Shown: positions 7,429-14,813 of the stretch, piece by piece | Layout of the letters: each line of letters opens with the position of its first letter | Position numbering within the stretch: position 1 is the first letter of the stretch | NCBI GenBank assembly: GCA_016930995.1 | Contig: JAFGFQ010000004.1 | Location: 1-16,409 of the forward strand | From: Thermoplasmatota archaeon | GTDB taxonomy: Archaea; Thermoplasmatota; E2; DHVEG-1 | Length of the DNA: 16,409 nucleotides | Direction of reading: 5' to 3' | The notes under the pieces: generated by a model | Seen by the model: the letters and a program-made list of their open reading frames with translations, nothing else | Databases searched by the model: none | What the model was told of the DNA's origin: nothing | Made by a program: the position numbers and the translations under genes

Positions 7429-9699
7429 ATGAAGAAGATTCTACTCGTTGTAATATTCATAAATATGATACTAAGCGGACCGGGGAGCATCCTTGCTGTT
7501 TCTGCCCTCACCATGCACACACAAACAGTTGACACTACGGTTGTTCTCTCGGTGTCGTTTCCTGCGTTTGATCCTGAGTGGATGAGATCAACATCTCAAG
7601 GGCTTTCCATTATGATGCCTGGGTATGATCATCTCACCACCCCAGGGGATCCTGCGTTGCCAGTTCAACACCTGTTGATCGCATTGCCACCGCAGGCGTC
7701 CGTTCTTTCTTTGGAGGGCACGGGTGGGGATGTCGTGAAAATCCCTGGGACGTATGATATTCGTTCCGCGCCTTCACCTATCCCGCTTGATGGTACAGGC
7801 TGTTCCTATGATGCACTGCAGACACCCCCTGCTACGTCGGAGCCTTTACTGTATCCTGCTGAACAGGTGTACCTGCAAAGCAGTGGCTCGTTTCAGCAGT
7901 ATCCGTATGTGTCTGTTGCGGTCTGTCCCTTCCAATATTCTCCGGTCACCGGGGAGCTATGGTATTCCACAGAGGTGGTCATGACTGTGCACTATCAGTC
8001 GAATGTCCCATCGGGTACGCGGGTTCCGGTCCGCCCATCGGTGTCACAGACTGCAGCTTCTTTGTTTGTGAACTATGAGCAGATCAAAGCATATTACCCG
8101 GTCAGCACCCCGTCTCCAATATTCTCTAAGGAGCTGGTGGATTATCTGATCATCACCACCGATGAGCTGATGGATGCGATTACCGCCTCAAACTTCCTTG
8201 CCTGGAAGCATGCGGTTGGCTACTCCCTCCAGATCCTTTCGGTCACCGACCCGTCCATCACCGGACAATCGGGGGATGACCTTGCTGAGAAAATCCGTTC
8301 TTATCTCCGGGAATCCTATAGTGAGCTTGGCCTGAAGTATGTGTTGTTCGTCGGGGACTCTGAGGATGTCCCGATGCGGTATTGTTATCCGAACCCTGCG
8401 AATCATCAGAACACCGCAGGGAGCGTTGGTGGGCCTGGTGGTGAAATCCCAACAGATACCTATTATGCGGATCTCTCCAGTGCTGATGAACTCTCCTGGG
8501 ATGCTGATCTGGATGGGTTCTACGGGGAATACGGTCAGGATCACCCTGATTTCGCTGCAGAGGTCTTCGTCGGGAGGATCCCAACGAGTGATCCTTCGAG
8601 AATCACGTATGCGTTGAATAAGATTGTTACTTTCGAACAGGACACCGGGGCATGGAAGCATCATGCACTTGCACCCGGGGCGTTCTTTTATTTCAGTAAT
8701 GAGACCGGGACCAACACCGGGCCGATGGATGGTGCTCGAGTCGGTGCGGTCATCGCTGATGATCTTATGGGGAACTGGACGGTCAGCCGGTACACCGAGC
8801 AGGAGGGTCTGGAGACCTCGTTGTATCCTGGTGCGGTGTTGACTGAGGAGGCATGGACCCTGGATTGGAGGACGAATCAATATGCGCTTGTGAACTGGGC
8901 GGCTCATGGGTGGTCTGATCTCATCGCTCGGAAGGTTTGGTCCTCTGATGATGGGGATTTAATACCGGAGGCAAATGAGATAACCTGGCCGCGAATGCTG
9001 CGGACCACCTCAACTCTTGATGATGATTATCCCTCGATTGTGACTGCAATCTCCTGTTATGTGGGCTACCCGGAGGCGAACTCTCATGGGAACCTGGGGA
9101 TCGATCTGCTGACCCGCCCGGGGTTTGGAGCCGCGGTCGGGGTGATTAGCTCAGCGCGGTCTCCGTATGGGAACCTGGATTGGCCTGCTACTCTTGGAGG
9201 CTCAGATTCTATCATCTATGAGTTCAACAACAACCTGATCAACCGGTCGATGAGCATGGGGGATGCCTTGTTTGCCTCAAAATTCTTCTGCACGACGCAT
9301 TACGGCTGGACGTCCTATGAGGAGTACATTGACCTATATACGTTCAACCTCTTTGGTGACCCCTCACTGGTCCTTGAGGGAAAAGAAGGCAACATCCCGT
9401 ATGTTCAGATCACAAAACCAGGGAACGGGGTGTTTCTGTTCAACCGGATGATCCTAGCATGGGCAAAGCCGCTTCTCATCGGTGCGGTTGATGTAGAGGT
9501 GAGCGCCTCGGATTTGGAATCCGGGATTGCGTATGTGCAGTTCCTCGTTGACGGGGAGGTGCTAGGCAATGATTCTTCGGCACCGTATAGCTGGCGGTGG
9601 ACGCAGCGAAGCTTCGGGAAGCACACGCTGTCGGTCCGTGCGTATAACAACACCGGGTCCTTTGCGGTTGATACGCTTGGTGTGAAGAAGTTTTTCTAA
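7429..9699 (+). CDS. Gingipain-like C25 cysteine protease, secreted, with C-terminal Ig-like domain
   Basis: A 756-residue exported protein. The signal peptide spans about 1-26 (MKKILLVVIF, then SILAVSA). A propeptide-like beta domain (about 27-200) precedes the C25 catalytic domain (about 225-650): DYLIITTDE (238-246), LKYVLFVGDSEDVPM (302-316), PTDTYYADL (341-349), FVGRIPTS (380-387), catalytic His493 in NWAAHGW, catalytic Cys543 in TAISCYVGYP, and NLFGDPSLVL (640-649) closing the fold. This His-then-Cys order and spacing is that of gingipain and clostripain-related peptidases. Residues about 657-756 are an Ig-like module (VDVEVSASDLESGIAYVQF, then FGKHTLSVRAYNNTGS). No bacterial type IX sorting domain is visible. 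The likely role is breakdown of extracellular protein for peptide uptake (inference). It has its own promoter and a short GGGAT leader. Confidence 0.9.
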   Translation: MKKILLVVIFINMILSGPGSILAVSALTMHTQTVDTTVVLSVSFPAFDPEWMRSTSQGLSIMMPGYDHLTTPGDPALPVQHLLIALPPQASVLSLEGTGGDVVKIPGTYDIRSAPSPIPLDGTGCSYDALQTPPATSEPLLYPAEQVYLQSSGSFQQYPYVSVAVCPFQYSPVTGELWYSTEVVMTVHYQSNVPSGTRVPVRPSVSQTAASLFVNYEQIKAYYPVSTPSPIFSKELVDYLIITTDELMDAITASNFLAWKHAVGYSLQILSVTDPSITGQSGDDLAEKIRSYLRESYSELGLKYVLFVGDSEDVPMRYCYPNPANHQNTAGSVGGPGGEIPTDTYYADLSSADELSWDADLDGFYGEYGQDHPDFAAEVFVGRIPTSDPSRITYALNKIVTFEQDTGAWKHHALAPGAFFYFSNETGTNTGPMDGARVGAVIADDLMGNWTVSRYTEQEGLETSLYPGAVLTEEAWTLDWRTNQYALVNWAAHGWSDLIARKVWSSDDGDLIPEANEITWPRMLRTTSTLDDDYPSIVTAISCYVGYPEANSHGNLGIDLLTRPGFGAAVGVISSARSPYGNLDWPATLGGSDSIIYEFNNNLINRSMSMGDALFASKFFCTTHYGWTSYEEYIDLYTFNLFGDPSLVLEGKEGNIPYVQITKPGNGVFLFNRMILAWAKPLLIGAVDVEVSASDLESGIAYVQFLVDGEVLGNDSSAPYSWRWTQRSFGKHTLSVRAYNNTGSFAVDTLGVKKFF

Positions 9700-9706
9700 G
9701 CATCAT

Positions 9707-9715
9707 AAAAAAAAA
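9707..9715 (-). terminator. T-tract terminator of the arylsulfotransferase-like gene
   Basis: Nine consecutive A residues on the plus strand read as nine T residues on the minus strand, starting 10 nt after the minus-strand stop. The gap between the two convergent stops is only 25 bp, so this tract is the obvious minus-strand terminator. Confidence 0.5.
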
Positions 9716-9724
9716 GAGGACGGT

Positions 9725-11437
9725 TTAGCATCCCATGAGATACCGTAAGATGGGGAATACATGGGAAAATCGCAGGATTAGTCGTGCAAAAAACCCATGA
9801 TATTCGATGTTTTGGTGGAATGGTGTGGTAAGACTAACAGGGATATTACCGGAATCACTACTGTTTTGAGCGTTAACGACCTTGATGTTTCCTTGGAACT
9901 TCTCGTTCTTCTCCGTAGGTACGACCAGGGATACCTGGATGGTGATAGGCCCTTGTTCGGGGGTGAGGTTCTGACCAGATGTCGGTGTGAACGTCCATGT
10001 TCCCCATGTCGGGACGGTGTCGACTGACCAGTTCAGTAGCGAGTCGTCATCTCCGATATTCCTCACCTGGAAACTCCCATGGACCGTTTCCCCTGGTGTT
10101 ATCTTGGACCAGGAAAGACTCCCGCTGCATTCGAGATTGGGAACATGCGGCGGCGGGGGTGGCAACATAGACGGTGGTATGTATTGGGTGCGATACACTT
10201 CATCGTAAGTATAGGGGTACGGATTGATGTACGTCCAGACGATTTGTTTGTCTGGTGTGACCTCGATGAACACCCCTTTCCATCCAGCGCAGATGAGGGT
10301 ATTGTTGTTCAGCATTCGCTGAGCACCACCAAAGCCTTCGGAGAAAAGATTGCTAGGCAGCATATATTGCCAGGTGAAATCATCCGGGCCATAGGTTCCC
10401 CCGGGTGGGAGATAGTATTCACCGGTGTCGTTATCGACATCAGGGGTTATCTCATCGACGCTGGAGATATGGCCTCCTGGTCGCGTGTTGCCGTTGGAGA
10501 AGACCAGGATGTTACCTGCACCGGGAAGACCTGGTTTGACCCAGCAGCATTGATGCTGGAAGTAGAGTTTTTTATCACTGGGGGTTCCTCGATCGTAGGT
10601 CTGGGGGTTGCCCCAGCGGTAGAGCAAATCTCCGCCTTTCCCGCTGTTGCCACCGCTATGACCAGCCGCTTGTTGGGTAGTGGTACTGTGATCGATGATC
10701 CAGGCCTCATCGAAGTTATGGGCGCTGATGAGGACCTGATCGAACTGGGGGTTGTAATCCACAGAGTTCACATACGGCCAGCCCCGGCTCCAGTATTGGT
10801 CGAAGTTTATGTCAGCGAGTTCCGGATGCTGACTGACGGTGCCGTAATTGTCTTTGCTAGGGTCGAAATCCTGGATGAGATGATCCCAGATGTGCCATTC
10901 CCAGACGATGTCGCCGGTGTTCAGCCCGGTCTGGTGGACCTGGATGAGAAAATTAGGGTAGAATTGGCTGCTGACCGTATTAGGGTCACGTCCCGCCTGA
11001 ATGGCTTGCGCCCGTGATTTGATCTCCTGCATGATGATGATAATGTCGCCATTAGGGAGGGGGACGATATCATGGGTGGCATAGCTGCTGTCGCGTGTGT
11101 AATGGTATTCCCACAGGACCGTGTTATCGTAACCGATTTTTTGGAATCCACCTTGACCTGAGTCAATGGCAAGGTATATGGAGCCGTTATCCCCCATGTA
11201 GGAGTCATATAAAGGGTAATAGTTACTCTGCCAGGTGTGGTTGACGGCGCCGGTTTCGTTGATGAGATAGGTTATTTTTGAATGCCAGGGGGTGTAAAGG
11301 AAGTGACCTTCCGTGCTATTCAACAGTCCTTGCTGAAAGTATTCTTGATTCTGGGAAACAACCCCGGTATTAAGGACCGTTAGCATAAAAAAAACTGTGG
11401 TGACCACCACTATTTTGGTATACTTCTTTTGTTTCAT
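9725..11437 (-). CDS. Arylsulfotransferase (ASST)-family secreted propeller with Ig-like C-terminal domain
   Basis: From the ATG at 11437 the protein has 570 residues. The signal peptide is residues 1-28 or so (MKQKKYTKIV, then VSQ). Residues about 40-420 match the Arylsulfotran_2 propeller: HDIVPLPNGDIIIIMQE, YVNSVDYNPQFDQVLISAHN, DLLYRWGNP, QHQCCWVKPG then GNILVFSNGN, and GGAQRMLNNNTLICAG. His295 in the QHQCC segment aligns with the family's nucleophilic histidine. The W-T-H-x-N-S motif I expect appears as WPYVNS, lacking the His. After a proline linker (421-433) comes an Ig-like domain with WSKITPGETVHGSFQVRNIG and WGTWTFTP, then an aliphatic C-terminus. Transfer of sulfate between phenols is the family reaction; the real substrate is unknown. 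A frame extension to 11452 exists, but six G residues lie just before 11437 and give the better start. Confidence 0.85.
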   Translation of the reverse strand: MKQKKYTKIVVVTTVFFMLTVLNTGVVSQNQEYFQQGLLNSTEGHFLYTPWHSKITYLINETGAVNHTWQSNYYPLYDSYMGDNGSIYLAIDSGQGGFQKIGYDNTVLWEYHYTRDSSYATHDIVPLPNGDIIIIMQEIKSRAQAIQAGRDPNTVSSQFYPNFLIQVHQTGLNTGDIVWEWHIWDHLIQDFDPSKDNYGTVSQHPELADINFDQYWSRGWPYVNSVDYNPQFDQVLISAHNFDEAWIIDHSTTTQQAAGHSGGNSGKGGDLLYRWGNPQTYDRGTPSDKKLYFQHQCCWVKPGLPGAGNILVFSNGNTRPGGHISSVDEITPDVDNDTGEYYLPPGGTYGPDDFTWQYMLPSNLFSEGFGGAQRMLNNNTLICAGWKGVFIEVTPDKQIVWTYINPYPYTYDEVYRTQYIPPSMLPPPPPHVPNLECSGSLSWSKITPGETVHGSFQVRNIGDDDSLLNWSVDTVPTWGTWTFTPTSGQNLTPEQGPITIQVSLVVPTEKNEKFQGNIKVVNAQNSSDSGNIPVSLTTPFHQNIEYHGFFARLILRFSHVFPILRYLMGC

Positions 11438-11561
11438 GTCTCTGCCCCCCATTTAAATTCTTTCAAGGAAAAGGATGCCTTGGGTGCTTCTCCAGTCGCT
11501 TATGTTGGTGAAGCGCTGGTTTCTTTACAGGAATCCCCCTTGTTTTAGTAAGGTTCTCTTG

Positions 11562-11571
11562 GCTATATAAT
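11562..11571 (-). promoter_or_regulatory. Possible TATA-box promoter of the arylsulfotransferase-like gene
   Basis: On the minus strand ATTATATAGC would start transcription near 11540 and give a leader of about 100 nt. A nearer AT element (11451-11460, GAATTTAAAT) is too close to the ATG to serve. Apart from this, 11438-11681 shows no gene; a short CAAGG/CCTTG inverted repeat lies at 11464-11480. Confidence 0.3.
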
Positions 11572-11681
11572 GATATGTGTGTTTTTCCGGATAAATCATG
11601 ATATCGATGACTGATTCGGAACGAAGTTGCTCTCTTAAGGTCTTTCTGATAAATCCTCTGGTGGTATTCCTTTGTGGAGAT

Positions 11682-13250
11682 TTACGTCTTGCTTAAGAGG
11701 GTAAGGATGAGGAGTTGTGTACCAGTCATAGTCTTGGTTTGATCGCCGACCATCACGGTCAACTGGATGTTGCCGAGACCGAGGATCATCCCGGTATCGA
11801 CGGTGTTTGTCCCATTGACCGGGACATCGATCGTCTCCTGTGTCGTCTTGTTTATCCGGTGAAGGATGCCACCCTTGACATGCACCGTGCAGGATACATC
11901 GGTTGCGTCCGCAGTGCCGTCGTTGGTGATTTTCACATGAACGCCAAGCCCACCGGTGACCGTATATGACAGTGCAGGCGTGCCTGGGTCTGGTGCGAAT
12001 TTAATCAGCCATACGTCACCGTTGTAATATCCAGTGGTTGACCCAGCGATAATATAGCCACCGTCACTGGTTTGTTGCCCAGCGGTGAACGGCATAGGAA
12101 TCGTGATGTTCCATGTTTCGTTACCGGATGCATCGGTCTTGATCAGTCCGTAGCCGATTACAGTGTAACTGCCGTCAGAGGTTTGTTTGCCTGAGTAGCA
12201 GAAGAACGAATAATCATTCAGGAACGGGGTTTTCCTCCATGTTTCGTTACCATTTGTGTCTATCTTGAGCAAACACCCTTGATAATCTATCAATCCTGCG
12301 ATGATATAACCGCTGTCAGATGTTTGTTCCACGGAGTTGCCGTAGTTCTGAAAGCCGATGCGTTGCTGATTCGTGGTTCCCTCGAATTTTTTCTCCCAGA
12401 CCAGGGTTCCGCTGGCGTCGGTCTTCAGAAGCCAGAGTTTTCCCCACTCGGTCATGTAGTTGCAATCCGACATCCCGGTGATGATGTACCCCGCATCGCT
12501 GGTCTCTTGGACCATGTGGCCTTCTTCTTCCATGTCACTTGTCCCATAGGTCTGCAGCCACTGCAGGGATCCATCCGCATGCGTCTTGAGGAGGTACAGC
12601 TCTGGAGATCCTTCGGTACTGATGTTGCCACCGCCGGTCGCAATAAAGCCGCCGTCGCTGGTCTGTCGTACGGAGAAACACCAGGAGTAGTTCAGACCAG
12701 GGTAGGTGCTGTTCCATTCCTCGTTTCCCTGTGCATCTGTTTTGATGAGCACGGTGGTGGTGACGAACCCTGCTTGGTTCATCGTGTGAAACGGTCGTGA
12801 TTCCTCGGAGTTGAACAGTGTTGCGTTAAAGAACGTGCACCCGAGGATGTACCCCGCATCTGTGGTCTGCTGTACGGACCATGCTCGTCCTGAGACCGTT
12901 GGGAGGGAGTAATAGTCATATGTCTTGTTCCATTGCATGGTTCCTGTTGCATCAGTCTTGATCAACCAAGGGTTCCAGAGGGCGACTCCGTAGGATTTGG
13001 CGTAGCCTGCAACGATGTATCCTCCGTCCTTGGTCTGTTGCACGTCGTATGCGGCGTCATCTTTGTAGGGGGCACCAAATGTTTTGTTCCATTCCTCTTG
13101 TGGAGGTATGCCTCCGAGTGTTCCTGGTTGAACATCGGAACTGATCAGATGCTGATTGGAACTCCCACTGATACCTGAGGTGAGACACAGACATAGACTC
13201 AAGGCAAGGATTCCAAGGACCATGCTTTTGTTAACAACTTCTCCAGTCAT
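11682..13250 (-). CDS. Secreted seven-repeat beta-propeller protein (QTSDGGYI-type repeats)
   Basis: The 522-residue protein has a signal peptide (hydrophobic about 12-30) and seven copies of a repeat with core x-V-x-Q-T-S-D-G-G-Y-I-x-x-G, followed by a L-I-K-T-D-A-x-G-x-x-x-W strand pair. The seven cores read DVQQTKDGGY, SVQQTTDAGY, SVRQTSDGGF, MVQETSDAGY, SVEQTSDSGY, SGKQTSDGSY and AGQQTSDGGY. Seven blades suggest a closed beta-propeller. Such proteins are abundant in archaeal secretomes, but no activity is known to me. After DPGTPALSY comes an Ig-like domain of about 100 residues (GLGVHVKITNDGTADATDV), then a short aliphatic C-terminus (LLILTLLSKT). The frame extends to a GTG at 13280. I prefer the ATG at 13250, which has CAGGAG 9 nt upstream and keeps the signal peptide compact. 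It probably has its own promoter at 13301. Confidence 0.8.
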   Translation of the reverse strand: MTGEVVNKSMVLGILALSLCLCLTSGISGSSNQHLISSDVQPGTLGGIPPQEEWNKTFGAPYKDDAAYDVQQTKDGGYIVAGYAKSYGVALWNPWLIKTDATGTMQWNKTYDYYSLPTVSGRAWSVQQTTDAGYILGCTFFNATLFNSEESRPFHTMNQAGFVTTTVLIKTDAQGNEEWNSTYPGLNYSWCFSVRQTSDGGFIATGGGNISTEGSPELYLLKTHADGSLQWLQTYGTSDMEEEGHMVQETSDAGYIITGMSDCNYMTEWGKLWLLKTDASGTLVWEKKFEGTTNQQRIGFQNYGNSVEQTSDSGYIIAGLIDYQGCLLKIDTNGNETWRKTPFLNDYSFFCYSGKQTSDGSYTVIGYGLIKTDASGNETWNITIPMPFTAGQQTSDGGYIIAGSTTGYYNGDVWLIKFAPDPGTPALSYTVTGGLGVHVKITNDGTADATDVSCTVHVKGGILHRINKTTQETIDVPVNGTNTVDTGMILGLGNIQLTVMVGDQTKTMTGTQLLILTLLSKT

Positions 13251-13264
13251 GGGTTCAAACTCCT

Positions 13265-13280
13265 GTGAACTCCTGTTCAC
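13265..13280. promoter_or_regulatory. Inverted repeat at the predicted 5' end of the propeller mRNA
   Basis: GTGAAC-TCCT-GTTCAC is a 6-bp inverted repeat with a 4-nt spacer. It sits at the predicted transcript start and directly before the CAGGAG ribosome site. It could be a small operator or a 5' hairpin; the sequence alone does not decide. Confidence 0.3.
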
Positions 13281-13300
13281 GGTATTAATATCAGGGCGAC

Positions 13301-13310
13301 TAATTTAAAT
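13301..13310 (-). promoter_or_regulatory. TATA-box promoter of the propeller gene
   Basis: ATTTAAATTA on the minus strand puts the transcript start near 13280, for a leader of about 30 nt before the ATG at 13250. Confidence 0.45.
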
Positions 13311-13397
13311 GTTTGGAGTCTATAAAAATCATTGTACTGTGCTGGTAAGAGAATAGATGCACGGGTGTAAAAGGAAATAAAACGATCTCTTGGATTT

Positions 13398-13598
13398 TTA
13401 GAGAAAAAGATAATTTTCCGTGGGGACTTTGATTAAGAACGGGGTTTCGTTGGTTTTCTTTTTGACTTTTTTTACAACGTCATCGGCGTATAGGCCGCCC
13501 CCAACGATCTTTTTGTTGATGACCGCGATCCATTTCCCTTTGAATGATTCGAGGTTTTGTTTTTGAATCCAATCATATTCATCTTGTACGTTTTTCAT
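13398..13598 (-). CDS. DUF5678-like small protein
   Basis: A 66-residue protein with the pattern I associate with DUF5678: a GKWIAVINKKIVGGG hairpin (residues 21-35), a helix DDVVKKVKKK, and a final strand FLIKVPTENYLFL. Its molecular role is unknown to me. The ATG overlaps the TGA of the PIN gene as ATGA, so it is translationally coupled as the third gene of an RHH-PIN-DUF5678 operon. A second DUF5678-like gene lies 1.2 kb upstream beside an aspartic protease. The consistent pairing with short modules suggests an accessory or adaptor role, which is inference. Confidence 0.75.
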   Translation of the reverse strand: MKNVQDEYDWIQKQNLESFKGKWIAVINKKIVGGGLYADDVVKKVKKKTNETPFLIKVPTENYLFL

Positions 13599-14017
13599 AC
13601 TTCTCCAGAGAACAAGTGGTACATTTCTGTGGTATTGATGATTGGAACAACTGTTTGTTGTTTGAGTCTTTTATCGTCAGACCAAAGAATACTCTCAGGA
13701 TATGCAAGTGCACAGGCGATAAAGAGTGTGTCATCAGGATCAATATCTTTTACTGTTTCATATGCTTGTTTGGTATACGGGTAAAGAACATCGATTGGAA
13801 CGATATGTACTTTTTTAAGGAGGATGGCGAGCAACAATTCGAAATGCTTTTGCTCCATCCCTGATTTTTCTACCAATTCCTGTTTGTGGTTTTGCATTTC
13901 ATCAAAGATGAAAGAAGGAAATAGGAATGTTCCGGTATAGAGGAGGATCATTTTTCTTGTAAACGAGTTTTTTATGAGCGCGGAAAAAAGCACATTAGAA
14001 TCAATAACGATATTCAA
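13595..14017 (-). CDS. PIN-domain ribonuclease toxin (VapC-like)
   Basis: The 140-residue protein is a PIN domain throughout. Acidic metal-binding residues are in expected places: Asp6 in MNIVIDSNVLFSALI, Glu40 in FDEM, Asp93 or Asp96 in DPDDTLFIACAL, and Asp114 or Asp115 in LWSDDKRL. PIN toxins are Mg-dependent RNases that cleave tRNA, rRNA or mRNA. Translation appears to begin at TTG, overlapping the TGA of the RHH gene as TTGA, with AGAGGT about 8 nt upstream. No in-frame ATG gives a complete first strand with Asp6. The weak start would keep toxin below antitoxin, a usual feature of such operons. The family assignment is firm; the RNA target is unknown. Confidence 0.85.
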   Translation of the reverse strand: MNIVIDSNVLFSALIKNSFTRKMILLYTGTFLFPSFIFDEMQNHKQELVEKSGMEQKHFELLLAILLKKVHIVPIDVLYPYTKQAYETVKDIDPDDTLFIACALAYPESILWSDDKRLKQQTVVPIINTTEMYHLFSGEV

Positions 14018-14235
14018 CCCAGGAACCTCTTGGTTGCCGATGTTTTGATTTTTTTATTGAATGCTGCGACGTCTTCTTCTGTCAGTTTGCTTTTCGATGC
14101 GAGCTTCTCTGCGAGTTGAAGGAGCTCAAGTTTCTCAATGATTGCTTTCCGTGCAATTTCACTCCATTTTACCTCGGAGAAATGCTTCATCTGCTTATGG
14201 ATCTCATTTGGGATTGAAAGGGTGATGTTTGCCAT
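14014..14235 (-). CDS. Ribbon-helix-helix antitoxin (VapB-like)
   Basis: A 73-residue protein: MANITLSIPNEIHKQMKHF forms the DNA-contacting beta-strand and first helix, and VKWSEIARKAIIEKLELLQ the second, which is the pattern of archaeal RHH proteins adjoining PIN toxins. The rest (KSKLTEEDVAAFNKKIKTS) should wrap the toxin. The frame extends to a GTG at 14244, but the ATG at 14235 matches how such antitoxins begin. It is the first gene of the operon with the PIN and DUF5678 genes. A perfect palindrome at its promoter fits autorepression. Confidence 0.85.
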   Translation of the reverse strand: MANITLSIPNEIHKQMKHFSEVKWSEIARKAIIEKLELLQLAEKLASKSKLTEEDVAAFNKKIKTSATKRFLG

Positions 14236-14254
14236 AGGTCTCACTACACTTAAT

Positions 14255-14275
14255 TATGTGAATTCACATATTTAA
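14255..14275 (-). promoter_or_regulatory. Promoter and palindromic operator of the RHH-PIN-DUF5678 operon
   Basis: TATGTGAATTCACATA (14255-14270) is a perfect 16-bp palindrome. It overlaps the minus-strand TATA element TTAAATATG (14267-14275). Transcription would start near 14245, about 10 nt before the ATG. Binding of the RHH dimer here would block TBP/TFB access. Confidence 0.6.
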
Positions 14276-14324
14276 GCGTTCTGATGTGCCTCCTATACTT
14301 CATATAAAAAGAAAGGGTGTTTCA

Positions 14325-14336
14325 TCCTTATAAGGA
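14325..14336. repeat. Perfect 12-bp palindrome between two minus-strand modules
   Basis: TCCTTATAAGGA lies in the 154-bp gap between the retropepsin stop and the RHH start. It may be a small operator or part of a terminator. The gap otherwise shows only AT-rich DNA. Confidence 0.3.
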
Positions 14337-14389
14337 ATCGTTTGAGGATGTTGAAAATACTATCTTATTATTATAATTCAGAAAGAGGA

Positions 14390-14809
14390 TTATTCTTTCG
14401 GTTCAAGGATGCATCTATGTTGATGAGCCATGAGAGTAATGGTATAATCCTCAAAGAGAGGACGGATGCCAATAAGCACTGCAGGGCATTGCTCCATTAC
14501 ACAGATAGTTACATTTGAGTAGTGTACAAATCTTCCACCTCGGCCAAGATCAAAGTCTATCGTTGAAGAACATGCATTTATAAGGCCACCTGCGGTGTGA
14601 ACCGGAGTTGATCGTGGTCGCAACACTAATCCTAACACATCAGCTAATTCTCTTGGGATGGTAATTTCATATGCACCTGAGTCTAGGATTGCATTGTTGA
14701 GAAGTTGTGCCCGCGTGCCATCCGTATGAAAGAAGGTAATTGGAATCAATGGGACACCAAAACGATCATCGTAAGTAAAGTTGAATTTTAACAGTGGAGA
14801 ATGAGTCAT
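14390..14809 (-). CDS. Retropepsin-like aspartic protease
   Basis: A 139-residue single-domain protein. NNAILDSGAYEITIPRELADVLGL carries the D-S-G-A active-site loop in a hydrophobic strand, and AVLIGIRPLFEDYTITL near the end matches the second psi-loop region (I-L-G-x-x-x-F-x). One active-site Asp per chain means it should act as a homodimer, like retropepsins. A frame extension to TTG at 14839 exists, but the ATG at 14809, only 4 nt after the stop of the upstream DUF5678-like gene (TGA GAGT ATG), has the ribosome-site spacing and a sensible N-terminus. No signal peptide is visible, so it probably acts in the cytoplasm. The substrate is unknown. Tight coupling to the small upstream gene suggests the two proteins work together. 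Confidence 0.8.
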   Translation of the reverse strand: MTHSPLLKFNFTYDDRFGVPLIPITFFHTDGTRAQLLNNAILDSGAYEITIPRELADVLGLVLRPRSTPVHTAGGLINACSSTIDFDLGRGGRFVHYSNVTICVMEQCPAVLIGIRPLFEDYTITLMAHQHRCILEPKE

Positions 14810-14813
14810 ACTC

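Noticed and set aside
8188..8907. 239-codon open frame antisense to the C25 protease
   Set aside because: It overlaps the catalytic core of a firm protease call and has no sensible composition.
10079..11017. 312-codon open frame antisense to the arylsulfotransferase-like gene
   Set aside because: The opposite strand carries a complete, family-consistent propeller. The frame has no ribosome site or domain pattern.
11438..11681. Possible riboswitch in the long leader of the arylsulfotransferase-like gene
   Set aside because: No known aptamer core was recognisable, only a 5-bp inverted repeat, and the transcript start is uncertain.
11632..11699. 8-bp inverted repeat CTCTTAAG / CTTAAGAG around the propeller stop codon
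   Set aside because: A 52-nt loop and a CTTAAG core that is itself palindromic make chance likely. No T-tract adjoins it.
13281..13397. Possible gene between the propeller and DUF5678 genes
   Set aside because: There is no open frame with a ribosome site; only promoter and 3' trailer sequence are seen.
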